NCBI GenBank assembly: GCA_020854775.1 | Contig: JAHKLZ010000017.1 | Span: 1 to 60,641 of the forward strand | Direction: 5' to 3' | DNA from: Candidatus Woesearchaeota archaeon | GTDB lineage: Archaea; Nanobdellota; Nanobdellia; Woesearchaeales; 21-14-0-10-32-9 | Length of the DNA: 60,641 bases | Part shown: positions 18,053 to 25,596 of the stretch, one piece after another | Position numbering within the stretch: the first letter of the stretch is position 1 | Layout of the letters: every line of letters begins with the position of its first letter | Program-made: the position numbers and the translations under genes | The notes under the pieces: generated by a model | What the model saw: the letters and a program-made list of their open reading frames with translations, nothing else | Databases searched by the model: none | Told to the model about the DNA's origin: nothing

Positions 18053-19060
18053 ATGAAAATAGTTTTTTTTGATTTGGAAGAATGGGAAATTGATTATTTG
18101 AAAGAAAAAATAGTTAATCATGATGTTAAGTATTTTAGTGAAGAGATGAAAAATGTTCCTTTAGATGAATATAAAGATGCTGATGTTATAGGTGTGTTTG
18201 TGTTTTCTCCTGTTTCTAAAGAAATTCTTAATAATATGCCTAATCTTAAATTAGTTCTTACTCTTAGTACTGGTTTTGATCACATAGATTTAGATGAGTG
18301 TAAGCGTAGAAACATAAAAGTGTGTAATGTTCCAGCTTATGGTGAAAACACTGTGGCTGAGCACGCGTTTGGTTTAATTCTTAATTTATCTAGGAATATT
18401 CATAAAGCTTATATTAGGACGTCCCAAGAAAATTTTTCTTTTGAGGGCTTGATAGGATTTGATCTTAAAAATAAAACTCTTGGGGTTCTTGGCACAGGCA
18501 AAATTGGTAGGAACTTGATTCGTATGGCTAAAGGGTTTGAGATGAATGTTGTTGCTTATGATCCTTTCCCTAATAATGATTTAGTAGCTAATTTAGGTTT
18601 TAGTTATGTTTCTATGGATGAATTATTGGCTTCTTCTGATGTTATTTCTATTCATGTTCCTCTTAATAAAGGCACGTTTCATTTGATTAATGAGTCCGCG
18701 ATTAATAAAATGAAAAAAGGCGTTTTGATTATTAATACTGCGCGTGGAAGTATTATTGATACTCGCGCGTTGATTAAAGGGTTAGAATCAGGAATCATTG
18801 GTGGTGCGGGTCTTGATGTTCTTGAAGGTGAATTGTTAATTAAGGATGAAAAAGAAATGACTCATTCACTTAATAACTTGCCTAGGGAGCAAATGCGTTT
18901 ATTATTAGAGAATCATGCTTTGATGAAGATGCATAATGTCATTGTTACGCCTCATTTGGCTTTTTATAGCAAGGAAGGTTTGATAAGAATTCTTAATACT
19001 ACGCTTGAAAACTTGTTTGATTTTTTGGAGAATAGAGAATTTAATAATTTAATTAATTAG
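18053..19060 (+). CDS. D-isomer-specific 2-hydroxyacid dehydrogenase
   Basis: A 335-residue NAD-dependent enzyme of the D-lactate/D-glycerate/phosphoglycerate dehydrogenase family, which interconverts a 2-oxoacid and its D-2-hydroxyacid. Visible motifs are the split catalytic domain at both ends, the Rossmann 'GVLGTGKIGR' near residue 147, 'INTARGSIIDT' (catalytic Arg), 'GLDVLEGE' (Glu) and 'VTPHLAFYSKE' (catalytic His). The substrate-side sequence resembles D-lactate dehydrogenases more than SerA, and no ACT domain is present. In this gene context it may reduce pyruvate to D-lactate to regenerate NAD, which is an inference. It has its own promoter and no operon partner. Confidence 0.88.
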   Translation: MKIVFFDLEEWEIDYLKEKIVNHDVKYFSEEMKNVPLDEYKDADVIGVFVFSPVSKEILNNMPNLKLVLTLSTGFDHIDLDECKRRNIKVCNVPAYGENTVAEHAFGLILNLSRNIHKAYIRTSQENFSFEGLIGFDLKNKTLGVLGTGKIGRNLIRMAKGFEMNVVAYDPFPNNDLVANLGFSYVSMDELLASSDVISIHVPLNKGTFHLINESAINKMKKGVLIINTARGSIIDTRALIKGLESGIIGGAGLDVLEGELLIKDEKEMTHSLNNLPREQMRLLLENHALMKMHNVIVTPHLAFYSKEGLIRILNTTLENLFDFLENREFNNLIN

Positions 19061-19097
19061 TTTTTTGTTTTCTTCGGAATTCTTCCATATTATGCTC

Positions 19098-19112
19098 AGA
19101 AGCATTTATATT
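19098..19112 (+). promoter_or_regulatory. BRE/TATA promoter of the Lrp-like gene
   Basis: Sequence agaagcatttatatt, about 25-38 bases before the ATG at 19136, implies a nearly leaderless message. Confidence 0.6.
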
Positions 19113-19135
19113 AGTATTGTTCTTTTTATTTCTTT

Positions 19136-19543
19136 ATGGATTTAAACAAAGATATTATTTGTTCTTTAAGAGAAGATGCTCGTCTTAGTTTGTCTTCTTT
19201 TTCTAGGAATAAAGGTGTATCTGTTAAGAAAGCACATTATGAATTTGGAAAAGTTAAAAAGGACGTTACTAAATTTGTTTCGGTGATTGATTTTGAATCT
19301 TTAGGTTTTAAACGTCTGATTATTTTTTTTCTTGACGCGGTTCAAGGTCTTGTTGTTTCTTCTCGTTTTAAGCCTTTTCTTGTTAATAATTCTGTTCGTT
19401 TAGATAAAGGATTATTTGTCGAATACTTATTTTTATCTGTTGATGAACAAAAATTATTTTTGAAAGATCTAAAAAGAAAAAAAATAAGTTTCGAATATTA
19501 CTTGGTTGATTCTGTTATTAAGCAAGAGGGGTTTATTCATTAG
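19136..19543 (+). CDS. Lrp/AsnC-like winged-helix protein
   Basis: A 135-residue protein. Residues 1-50 ('DLNKDIICSLREDARLSLSSFSRNKGVSVKKAHYEFGKVKK') follow the AsnC-type HTH plan: an 'LD..I...L..DAR.S...' opening, then a recognition helix and a wing. The remaining 85 residues are divergent and do not show a clear RAM ligand-binding domain, so the effector side is uncertain. It converges with the alpha/beta hydrolase gene on the minus strand with no gap. It could regulate its neighbours, but the sequence does not show a target. Confidence 0.65.
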   Translation: MDLNKDIICSLREDARLSLSSFSRNKGVSVKKAHYEFGKVKKDVTKFVSVIDFESLGFKRLIIFFLDAVQGLVVSSRFKPFLVNNSVRLDKGLFVEYLFLSVDEQKLFLKDLKRKKISFEYYLVDSVIKQEGFIH

Positions 19544-20170
19544 TTATTCGTTTAAGAACAAGTTTATACTGCTTATTAATTCTTTGTCCAACATATATAT
19601 TCCATGTCCTTTATTTTCTAAGTATATGCACTCTGTGAAAGGACATTTTTTTTCTATATCTTTAACTGTTTTATAGGAATATTCGTCTTCTTTACTCACT
19701 ATTATTAGTGCTTTTGTATCTTTTATTATTAGAACGATTCCTTTATAGTTAAATCCAGGGGATAATAAAATAGTTTTATTGTTTGGGTTGCTGGCTGCAT
19801 AATTTTGTGCTAAGTTAGCGCCTATGCTGGAGCCTATAAGGCTTATATCATTTTTTTCAAATTTTTGCTCTTCTAAGAATTTCATCGCGGTTTTTACATC
19901 TAATTCCATGTTTTCAAAATCTTTTTCTTCAAAATTTTTGTAATTACCTGTGCTTTCACCATGTCCTCGCAGGTCTAGTGCTAGAACTGCGTGTTTGTTA
20001 CTTATTAGTCTAGGTATTAATTCATTCCAGGATTCTTTGTTTTTAGAATATTGATGTAGTAATAATACGCATTTTTTTTGTTTTGGCTTATTGTAAAAGT
20101 TAGCTTTTAGAATATAATTATCTTTGGTTTTTAAAGATATTTTTTCTGGTTTGATTTCGTTAAGAGTCAT
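19544..20170 (-). CDS. Alpha/beta-hydrolase family protein
   Basis: A 208-residue serine hydrolase. The nucleophile elbow 'GSSIGAN' holds the catalytic Ser, 'SKEDEYSY' provides the probable Asp and 'ENKGHGIYML' the His. 'LHQYSKNKESW' near the N terminus forms the oxyanion region and 'DLRGHGES' is the usual early strand motif. It resembles dienelactone hydrolase/prolyl-oligopeptidase-like esterases; the substrate is unknown. ATG at 20170 after an AGGTG site is preferred to GTG at 20176. There is no signal peptide, so it should be cytoplasmic. A C/D-box sRNA gene lies immediately upstream on the same strand. Confidence 0.82.
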   Translation of the reverse strand: MTLNEIKPEKISLKTKDNYILKANFYNKPKQKKCVLLLHQYSKNKESWNELIPRLISNKHAVLALDLRGHGESTGNYKNFEEKDFENMELDVKTAMKFLEEQKFEKNDISLIGSSIGANLAQNYAASNPNNKTILLSPGFNYKGIVLIIKDTKALIIVSKEDEYSYKTVKDIEKKCPFTECIYLENKGHGIYMLDKELISSINLFLNE

Positions 20171-20203
20171 GTTCACACCTTTTTTTTGCGTTTTAAAAAA
20201 AGT

Positions 20204-20262
20204 TACCTCAGCAGTTACTCTTTTTCTTCACGTCTCAGCCGGGAATAACTTCATCACAGGTA
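20204..20262 (-). ncRNA. C/D-box sRNA (2'-O-methylation guide)
   Basis: Reading the minus strand: C box GTGATGA (20257-20251), a 12-base guide, D' box CTGA (20238-20235), a 3-base spacer, C' box GTGAAGA (20231-20225), a 13-base guide and D box CTGA (20211-20208). ACCT/AGGT form the terminal stem next to the C/D kink-turn. All four boxes and both guide lengths fit archaeal dual-guide sRNAs, which direct fibrillarin to methylate the base paired five positions before D or D'. The guides are agttattcccgg and aaaagagtaactg. Targets are probably rRNA or tRNA outside the window. Confidence 0.82.
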
Positions 20263-20380
20263 CTAATTAGTACTTTTTTATGTTTAATAAAAGTTTTGGT
20301 GTTTGTGCTTTAACAAAAAGTATTATAAATAAATCTTTTTTTCTCCTATTTAATTATTGTTTATTTCAATAGGTGATTTT

Positions 20381-20611
20381 ATGGGTAAAAAGAATAAGAA
20401 CAAGCCTAAGAAGGTCAGTGTTAAAAAAGAAAGATATTCTAAGTTTAGAAAGGATAAACCTGGGGTTCTTAATATTACTATGCCTGACTTATCAGAGGAG
20501 CAACAAAAACAGAAAAGGGATGATGAAAACAAAATTGATCGCTTTTTAAGATTCGCTAAGAATCCGCCTGTTAAAGAAATAGTTGAGCGAAAAGTTAAGA
20601 GTAAAAGATAA
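20381..20611 (+). CDS. Small basic uncharacterised protein
   Basis: A 76-residue Lys/Arg-rich protein; ATG at 20381 follows AGGTG. A TATA box (agtattataaataaa, near 20320) precedes it. The basic first 25 residues and the Asp/Glu-Gln middle suggest an RNA- or ribosome-associated protein, but no family is recognised. It precedes the broken Nudix gene by about 40 T-rich bases. Confidence 0.55.
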   Translation: MGKKNKNKPKKVSVKKERYSKFRKDKPGVLNITMPDLSEEQQKQKRDDENKIDRFLRFAKNPPVKEIVERKVKSKR

Positions 20612-20653
20612 TTTTTTTTTTAATTTTTTTTTATTTTTTTTTGGGTGGTTTCA

Positions 20654-21136
20654 ATGGTTAATTTGCGTAAAGTTACATTATCCGTGATTATTTCTGGTGA
20701 TGAAGTTCTTTTAGGTATGAAAAAGAAGGGTTTTGGTAAATGATTTTGGAATGGTTTTGGGGGTAAGCCTGAAATTGAGGAAACACTTATGGATTGTGCT
20801 TGCAGAGAAATATCTGAGGAGGCTAATATCGTTGTGAATCCTAGTTCTTTGGAGTTATGTGAAATTTTAAATTTTTATTTTACTAACAAGCCTGAGGATT
20901 GGGATCAGCAAGTTTATGTGTATAAAACCTTTAAGTATAGTGGTGTTCCTAAAGAAAGTGATGAGATGCTTCCTAAATTTTTTAAGATTAAAGATGTTCC
21001 TTATGATAATATGTGGCCTGATGATAAATATTGGTTACCTGAGGTGTTAAATAATAAAAAGGTTAGAGCTTCTTTCACGTTCGGCGAAGACGGTTCTGTA
21101 GTTAAAAAAGATAAAATTGTTTATTTTTTTAATTAA
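20654..21136 (+). pseudogene. MTH1-like Nudix hydrolase interrupted by an in-frame TGA
   Basis: Reading from ATG 20654 through one TGA at 20741-20743 (codon 30) gives a 160-residue Nudix protein that is otherwise intact to the stop at 21136. After the stop, 'FWNGFGGKPEIEETLMDCACREISEEANI' contains the full GX5EX7REUXEE box, and the part before it has the normal 'LLGMKKKGFGK' strand. In the family the interrupted position is usually Gly, so a GGA-to-TGA change explains it. Restarting at the later ATG (20789) would cut the Nudix box. The enzyme would sanitise oxidised nucleotides. Either it is a recent pseudogene, a sequencing error, or it is read through; TGA is used as a normal stop by neighbours. 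Confidence 0.75.
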
Positions 21137-21180
21137 TGTTCACCCATAAATTTAAAAAACAATGATTTTTCTTTGATTTT

Positions 21181-21417
21181 ATGGCATTTGACAAAAGTTT
21201 AGATAAGGAATTATTTGGTGAGACTGCAGAATTTGAAACTACTCGTCTGAGAGTTAGTGTTTTTTCGTACAATGATGGTACGCCTAAGCTTCAGATTTCT
21301 CGTGAGAATAGAAACATGGATTCAGGGGATTGGACCTTTGCTAAGATGGGTCGTTTGACTAAGGCGGAGTTAGAAGCTATTATTCCCTTCATTGAGAGGG
21401 CTAAGGAAAAGCTTTAA
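21181..21417 (+). CDS. PC4-like (p15 coactivator) small protein
   Basis: A 78-residue protein with the PC4 C-terminal-domain plan: 'TRLRVSVFSYNDGTPKLQISRE' as curved beta strands, a 'GDWTFAKMGRLTKAELEAI' strand-turn with the conserved G-x-L-T/S helix cap, and an amphipathic C-terminal helix. PC4 domains bind single-stranded DNA or RNA as dimers and assist transcription. The N-terminal 20 residues are acidic. The ATG lies right after a TATA-like region (cataaatttaaaaaac), so the message may be leaderless. Confidence 0.6.
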   Translation: MAFDKSLDKELFGETAEFETTRLRVSVFSYNDGTPKLQISRENRNMDSGDWTFAKMGRLTKAELEAIIPFIERAKEKL

Positions 21418-21423
21418 TTTAAA

Positions 21424-21540
21424 CAATAATATTTATAAAGCAATCTTTGTTTCCATTGTTTACGTCCGAGTTAGGAGCGCATAGGGCGACTGTTTATTTT
21501 CAGTTTTTAACTGAATTTGTTCGGTTTCTATGCACATTGG
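21424..21540 (+). promoter_or_regulatory. Promoter and foldable leader of the ribosomal/RNAP operon
   Basis: A TATA box (aataatatttataaag, 21425-21440) is followed by a leader of more than 100 bases before the uS13 ATG at 21581. GCATAG (21479-21484) can pair with CTATGC (21528-21533), enclosing a CAGTT/AACTG hairpin (21501-21513). Most genes here have short leaders, so a long structured one on a ribosomal operon suggests feedback control by a ribosomal protein such as uS4. That is an inference from position and folding. Confidence 0.45.
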
Positions 21541-21580
21541 ATGGTTTACTCAAATAGAGGATTTTCAGAGGATAATTAAA

Positions 21581-22030
21581 ATGGCTGAATTCAGACACAT
21601 TGTAAGGATAGCGGATACTGATCTTAAAGGTGAAAAGACAATACTTTACGCTATGAAGAAAATTAAAGGCGTTGATGTCATGTATGCTAATATGGCTTTA
21701 TCTGTTGCGGGCGTTGATAAAACTAGGAAAACAGGGGAATTAATGGATTCTGAGATTAAAAAAATTGAAGATGCATTAAAAAATCCTGATAAATATAATG
21801 TTCCTAATTGGTTAATTAATAGGCGTAAAGATTATGAAACGGGTGATGATAAGCACTTGCTTGGTGCTGATCTTGATTTTGAAAAAGATTCTGATCTTAA
21901 AAGAATGAAGAAAAATAAATCCTATAAAGGTCTAAGGCACCAATGGGGTTTAACTGTTCGTGGTCAAAGAACCAAGTCTAACTTTAGAAAAAATAAAGGT
22001 AAAGGCCTTGGTGTTAAGAGGAAAAAATAA
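21581..22030 (+). CDS. rps13: Small ribosomal subunit protein uS13
   Basis: A 149-residue protein of the 30S head that contacts 16S rRNA, the P-site tRNA and the large subunit. ATG at 21581 gives the archaeal start 'MAEFRHIVRIADTDLKGEKTI'; the 17 upstream residues in the longer frame belong to the leader. The 'VMYANMALSVAGVDKTRKTGEL' helix-hairpin region and the basic C-terminal 'GLRHQWGLTVRGQRTKSN' tail are family marks. It is the first gene of the uS13-uS4-uS11-Rpo3 operon. Confidence 0.97.
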   Translation: MAEFRHIVRIADTDLKGEKTILYAMKKIKGVDVMYANMALSVAGVDKTRKTGELMDSEIKKIEDALKNPDKYNVPNWLINRRKDYETGDDKHLLGADLDFEKDSDLKRMKKNKSYKGLRHQWGLTVRGQRTKSNFRKNKGKGLGVKRKK

Positions 22031-22041
22031 GGTAATTGAAA

Positions 22042-22779
22042 ATGGGCGATCCTAGACGTATGAAAAACAAGTACAGCACTCCTATTCATCCTTGGGAGAA
22101 ACTAAGGTTGGAGGCTGAGAAGCCTTTAATGAAGGAGTATGGTTTAGTTAATAAGAAAGAATTGTGGAAGGTTTCTTCTAAGCTTAAGAATTTTAAGGAT
22201 AATGCTAAGAAATTAGTTGCTTCTAAGAGTGAGCAAGCAATTGCTGAGAAGAAGCAAATGGTTGATCGTATGAAATCTTATGGTTTGATTACTAGTGATG
22301 TTCTTGATGAAATTCTTGGATTAGATATTCAGCAATTACTTGATAGGCGTCTTCAAACCGTTGTTTTTAAAAAAGGTTTGGCTAGAACTATTAAGCAAGC
22401 TAGACAAATGATTACTCATAGGCACATCGCTGTTAATGGAATAAAAATTACTGCTCCTGGTTACTTGGTTAAAGTTTCTGAGGAAGCTTCTGTTATTTTT
22501 ATGCCTAGTTCTAGTTTTTCTGATGAGTCTCATCCTGAGAGAGCTGTTGCTGTTGAAGAACCAGTTAAAGTTAAAGAAGTTGTTAAGGAATCAAAAAAGG
22601 TTCCTGCTGAGTCTTCAGATGCTAAGGAAGAACTTAAAGAAGAGTTAGCTAAGGAAGTAGCTAAAGAATCCGAATCTGATGATAAAAAATCTTCTAAAGA
22701 AGAAGTTAAGGTTGATTCTGATGAATCAAAGGTTGCTGATGTTGAAGAAGTTAAAGAGGAAAAAAGCGTTGATGCTTGA
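22042..22779 (+). CDS. rps4: Small ribosomal subunit protein uS4 with long charged C-terminal tail
   Basis: A 245-residue primary-binding protein of the 30S body. The archaeal N terminus '[18 protein letters not shown]' starts at ATG 22042, and the S4 RNA-binding domain ('[35 protein letters not shown]') lies near residues 100-150. After about residue 170 comes a 75-residue tail of Val, Lys, Glu and Ser repeats, low in complexity and longer than in most archaeal uS4. In other systems uS4 represses its own operon, which fits the leader upstream. Nine bases separate its stop from the uS11 ATG. Confidence 0.96.
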   Translation: MGDPRRMKNKYSTPIHPWEKLRLEAEKPLMKEYGLVNKKELWKVSSKLKNFKDNAKKLVASKSEQAIAEKKQMVDRMKSYGLITSDVLDEILGLDIQQLLDRRLQTVVFKKGLARTIKQARQMITHRHIAVNGIKITAPGYLVKVSEEASVIFMPSSSFSDESHPERAVAVEEPVKVKEVVKESKKVPAESSDAKEELKEELAKEVAKESESDDKKSSKEEVKVDSDESKVADVEEVKEEKSVDA

Positions 22780-22787
22780 GGTTTAAA

Positions 22788-23186
22788 ATGGCTGAACATA
22801 AGATTAGATGGGGAGTTGCGCATGTTTATGCGTCTTATAATAATACTATTATTCACATAACTGATATTACTGGGTCTGAAACTATTGCTCTCGCTTCAGG
22901 GGGTCAAATGGTTAAGTCTGACAGATTAGAAAGTAGTCCTACCACTGCCATGGCTGCTGCTAAGAAAGCGGCTGAGTTAGCTATTGATAAGGGTGTTAAT
23001 GCTATTCATGTTAAGATTCGTGCTCCTGGTGGGCATAATGGTCCTACTAATCCTGGTCCGGGCGCTCAAGCAGCTGTTCGTGCTCTTTCAAGACGTGGTC
23101 TAAGGATTGGTTTAATTGAAGATGTTACTCCGTTACCTCATGGTGGTTGTCGTAAGAAAGGCGGTAGAAGAGGAAGAAGAGTTTAG
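22788..23186 (+). CDS. rps11: Small ribosomal subunit protein uS11
   Basis: A 132-residue protein of the 30S platform. '[33 protein letters not shown]' and the C-terminal '[21 protein letters not shown]' are diagnostic. ATG at 22788 is preferred to the in-frame GTG-type start at 22776, which overlaps uS4. It lies inside the operon, ten bases before rpo3. Confidence 0.97.
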   Translation: MAEHKIRWGVAHVYASYNNTIIHITDITGSETIALASGGQMVKSDRLESSPTTAMAAAKKAAELAIDKGVNAIHVKIRAPGGHNGPTNPGPGAQAAVRALSRRGLRIGLIEDVTPLPHGGCRKKGGRRGRRV

Positions 23187-23195
23187 GGTGAAAAA

Positions 23196-23972
23196 ATGAA
23201 GTTATCATTAATTGAGAAAGGCGATGTAAGGCAAACATTCGAAGTTAAAGATGTTTCTCCTGCGTATGTTAATTCATTAAGGAGATTTTTTGCTTCTGAA
23301 GTTCCTACTATGGCTATTAGCACTGTCGAATTTAAGAAGAATTCGTCTGCTTTGTATGATGAAATGATTGCTCATAGACTTGGCTTAGTTGTTTTAAAGA
23401 CTGATTTATCTTCGTATAATGTTCCTAAGGTTGGTGATAAAGAAGGTCCTGCTACTCATTGTACTTTTACTTTGAAAGTTGTAGGTCCTAAAGTTGTTTA
23501 TGCTTCAGATTTGAAATCTAAGGATAAGGGTGTTGTGCCTGTTCATCCTGATACTATTATTGTTAAGTTATTAGAGGGTCAGGAGTTGGAGTTGTTAGCT
23601 ACGGCTCATCTTGGTTTCGGAAAGGATCATGCTAAGTGGTCTCCTGGTTTAGTTTCATATTATTATAAGCCTTCAATTAAGGTTAATAACAAAGCGCCTA
23701 GTTTTAAGGACTCTAAGGATAAGTTTCCTAACCAAGTTTTTAATGCTAAAGGCGAAATTGATGTTTCAAAGATTAACTCTCCTCAGTTAATTGATGCGTG
23801 TAGGGATGTTGATCCAGAAGTTGTAAGTATTACTTATGATGATTCTCAATCTGAATTCGTGTTCACGATTGAGCCTTGGGGTCAATTATCTGTTGAGGAT
23901 ATTGTTGAGGAGGGCTTGAAGCGTTTTGATTCACAGCTTGATGAGTTGAAAAAGCTTTTCAAAGAGGCTTAG
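23196..23972 (+). CDS. rpo3: DNA-directed RNA polymerase subunit Rpo3 (RpoD)
   Basis: A 258-residue homologue of Rpb3 and of the bacterial alpha N-terminal domain; with Rpo11 it nucleates RNA polymerase assembly. The N terminus 'DVSPAYVNSLRRFFASEVPTMAI' is the alpha-like dimerisation motif, and 'MIAHRLGLVVLKTDL' is also family-typical. Many archaeal Rpo3 proteins carry a ferredoxin-like insert with Cys ligands. Here the insert region (about residues 160-200) contains 'IDACRDVDPEVVSI' with only one Cys, so no Fe-S cluster is expected. It lies in the usual place after uS11. Confidence 0.95.
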   Translation: MKLSLIEKGDVRQTFEVKDVSPAYVNSLRRFFASEVPTMAISTVEFKKNSSALYDEMIAHRLGLVVLKTDLSSYNVPKVGDKEGPATHCTFTLKVVGPKVVYASDLKSKDKGVVPVHPDTIIVKLLEGQELELLATAHLGFGKDHAKWSPGLVSYYYKPSIKVNNKAPSFKDSKDKFPNQVFNAKGEIDVSKINSPQLIDACRDVDPEVVSITYDDSQSEFVFTIEPWGQLSVEDIVEEGLKRFDSQLDELKKLFKEA

Positions 23973-23975
23973 CGC

Positions 23976-24061
23976 GCGAGGGTGGCAGAGCCTGGTCAAA
24001 TGCGCTAGCTTGAGGGGCTAGTCCCTTAGTGGGTGCGCGTGTTCAAATCACGTCCCTCGCA
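23976..24061 (+). tRNA. tRNA-Leu (GAG)
   Basis: An 86-base class II tRNA: acceptor GCGAGGG/CCCTCGC with discriminator A, anticodon stem CTAGC/GCTAG, loop TTGAGGG with GAG at 24012-24014, a long variable arm (tcccttagtgggt) and T loop TTCAAAT in the stem CGTG/CACG region. CCA is not encoded. It lies 4 bases after the rpo3 stop and 42 before eL18, so it is embedded in the ribosomal operon and probably processed from that transcript. Confidence 0.95.
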
Positions 24062-24103
24062 TTTCAATGGTTAATAATCAAAAAATATTTAGAGAATGGA
24101 AAA

Positions 24104-24463
24104 ATGGCAAAAATAAATCATAAAAACAATGAACTCGCTGGGTTGATAGCGGAGCTTAAGAAGTTATCAATAGAGAAGAAAGTAAAGATTTGGAAGCGAC
24201 TAGCTGAGGATTTAGAGAAACCTACTAGGAGTAGGCGTATTGTTAATATTTATAAGCTTAATAAGTATACTAAGAATGATGAGTTCGTAGTTGTGCCTGG
24301 TAAGGTTCTTGGAACTGGGGATTTGGCTCATTCTGTTAGTGTGGCTGCTTATAGTTTCTCGGATGATGCTTTTAAGAAGATTTCTGAGAAAGGTAAGGCT
24401 TTAACTATTAAAGAAGTTATGAAAAATAATCCTGAGGGTAAAAATATCAGGATAATAGGTTGA
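24104..24463 (+). CDS. rpl18e: Large ribosomal subunit protein eL18
   Basis: A 119-residue archaeal/eukaryotic-type 50S protein. ATG at 24104 gives the expected short N terminus; the longer frame from 24029 reads through the tRNA. 'RRIVNIYKLNKYTKNDEFVVVPGKVLGTGDLAHSVSVAAYSFS' is the eL18 core. Its stop overlaps the uL13 start region, consistent with coupling. Confidence 0.95.
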   Translation: MAKINHKNNELAGLIAELKKLSIEKKVKIWKRLAEDLEKPTRSRRIVNIYKLNKYTKNDEFVVVPGKVLGTGDLAHSVSVAAYSFSDDAFKKISEKGKALTIKEVMKNNPEGKNIRIIG

Positions 24464-24468
24464 TTAAA

Positions 24469-24885
24469 ATGATTGTGATAGATGCTAAGGATTTGATACT
24501 TGGAAGGTTATCTGCTTACGTTGTGAAGCAGGCTTTGCTTGGTGAGACTGTTCATGTGGTTAATGCTGAAAAAGTAGTTATTACTGGTAATAAGAGGAAC
24601 ACGATTGCTTTGTATAAGCAGAGAAGGGAAAGGGGTGCGCCTATGGTTGGTCCTTTTTTTCCTAGGATGCCTGATAGAATTGTTAAAAGAGCTATGCGCG
24701 GGATGCTTGATTATAATAAGCCTAGTGGTAAATCTGCTTTTGCTAGGATTAGGTGTCATATAGGTGTTCCTGAGTCTTTGAAGGATAAAGAAGCTGTTTC
24801 TTTTCCTAAGATGAGTGTTGATAAGACTCATGCACAATATATTTATATTGCTGAAATTAGTAAAGAGCTTGGAGCTAAATTTTAA
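24469..24885 (+). CDS. rpl13: Large ribosomal subunit protein uL13
   Basis: A 138-residue 50S protein that binds 23S rRNA early in assembly. 'VIDAKDLILGRLSAYVVKQAL' and 'RGMLDYNKPSGKSAFARIRCHIGVP' are typical of archaeal uL13. ATG at 24469 is chosen over an upstream in-frame start inside eL18. Ten bases separate it from uS9, its usual partner. Confidence 0.96.
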   Translation: MIVIDAKDLILGRLSAYVVKQALLGETVHVVNAEKVVITGNKRNTIALYKQRRERGAPMVGPFFPRMPDRIVKRAMRGMLDYNKPSGKSAFARIRCHIGVPESLKDKEAVSFPKMSVDKTHAQYIYIAEISKELGAKF

Positions 24886-24895
24886 GGGTTGAAAA

Positions 24896-25297
24896 ATGTC
24901 AAAAAAAATAATTAATGCGAGTGGAAAAAGGAAGATGGCTATTGCTAGGGCTACGATTAAAGAAGGTAAGCCTTGGGTTAAGATTAACAATGTTTCTTTA
25001 GATATTTATGAGCCTAGGATGGCTAAGCTTAGGATTCAGGAGCCTTTATTGTTGGCTGGTGATGTTGTTAAGAAATTATCTATTAGTGTGAATGTTTATG
25101 GTGGTGGCATGACTAGTCAAGCGGACGCTGTTAGGTTGGCTATTGCTAAGGCTTTGGCTGATTACAATGAGAGTTTAAGGCAGGTTTTTTTGGATTATGA
25201 TCGTCAGTTATTAGTTGCTGATGTTCGTAGGAGAGAATCTCGTAAGCCTAATAGTCATGGTAAAGCTAGGGCTAAGAGGCAAAAATCGTACAGGTGA
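24896..25297 (+). CDS. rps9: Small ribosomal subunit protein uS9
   Basis: A 133-residue 30S head protein whose C-terminal tail reaches the P-site tRNA. The 'ASGKRKMAIARATIKEG' start and the C-terminal 'RRESRKPNSHGKARAKRQKSYR' are diagnostic; the final Arg that contacts tRNA is present. It lies between uL13 and Rpo10 in the standard archaeal order. Confidence 0.97.
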   Translation: MSKKIINASGKRKMAIARATIKEGKPWVKINNVSLDIYEPRMAKLRIQEPLLLAGDVVKKLSISVNVYGGGMTSQADAVRLAIAKALADYNESLRQVFLDYDRQLLVADVRRRESRKPNSHGKARAKRQKSYR

Positions 25298-25303
25298 GCA
25301 AAT

Positions 25304-25498
25304 ATGATTATTCCAGTTAGATGTTTTAGTTGTGGTAAACCTATAGGTCATTTATGGGAGCAGTATCAGGAGAAGATTAAGTCTGGTACTAAGAAGAAGG
25401 CTCTTGATGATTTGGGTGTTGAGCGTATGTGTTGTCGTGGCGTTTTTTTAGGTCATGTTGATTTATTGGAAACTGTTGCTCAGTTTAAGAAGAATTAA
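25304..25498 (+). CDS. rpo10: DNA-directed RNA polymerase subunit Rpo10 (RpoN)
   Basis: A 64-residue zinc-bundle subunit homologous to Rpb10, which clamps the Rpo3-Rpo11 dimer. The zinc site is 'RCFSCGKPIG' plus 'RMCCRGVFLGHVDLL', the atypical CX2C...CC pattern of the family. It is the last gene of the operon and is followed by a T-rich tract at 25500-25520. Confidence 0.97.
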   Translation: MIIPVRCFSCGKPIGHLWEQYQEKIKSGTKKKALDDLGVERMCCRGVFLGHVDLLETVAQFKKN

Positions 25499-25596
25499 TT
25501 ATTTTTTTTTCTTTTATTTTTCACAACTTACAAAAAAACAATATTTACTAACAAGTAACAACAAAATTTAAATATTGTTTTGTATTCTTTAGTTGT

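Noticed and set aside
20741-20743. Selenocysteine reading of the in-frame TGA in the Nudix gene
   Set aside because: The site is normally Gly, not Cys; no SECIS-like element or selenoprotein gene is seen here.
24029-24103. N-terminal extension of eL18 starting at 24029
   Set aside because: It would be translated from inside the tRNA-Leu gene and is not part of the eL18 family; ATG 24104 is the natural start.
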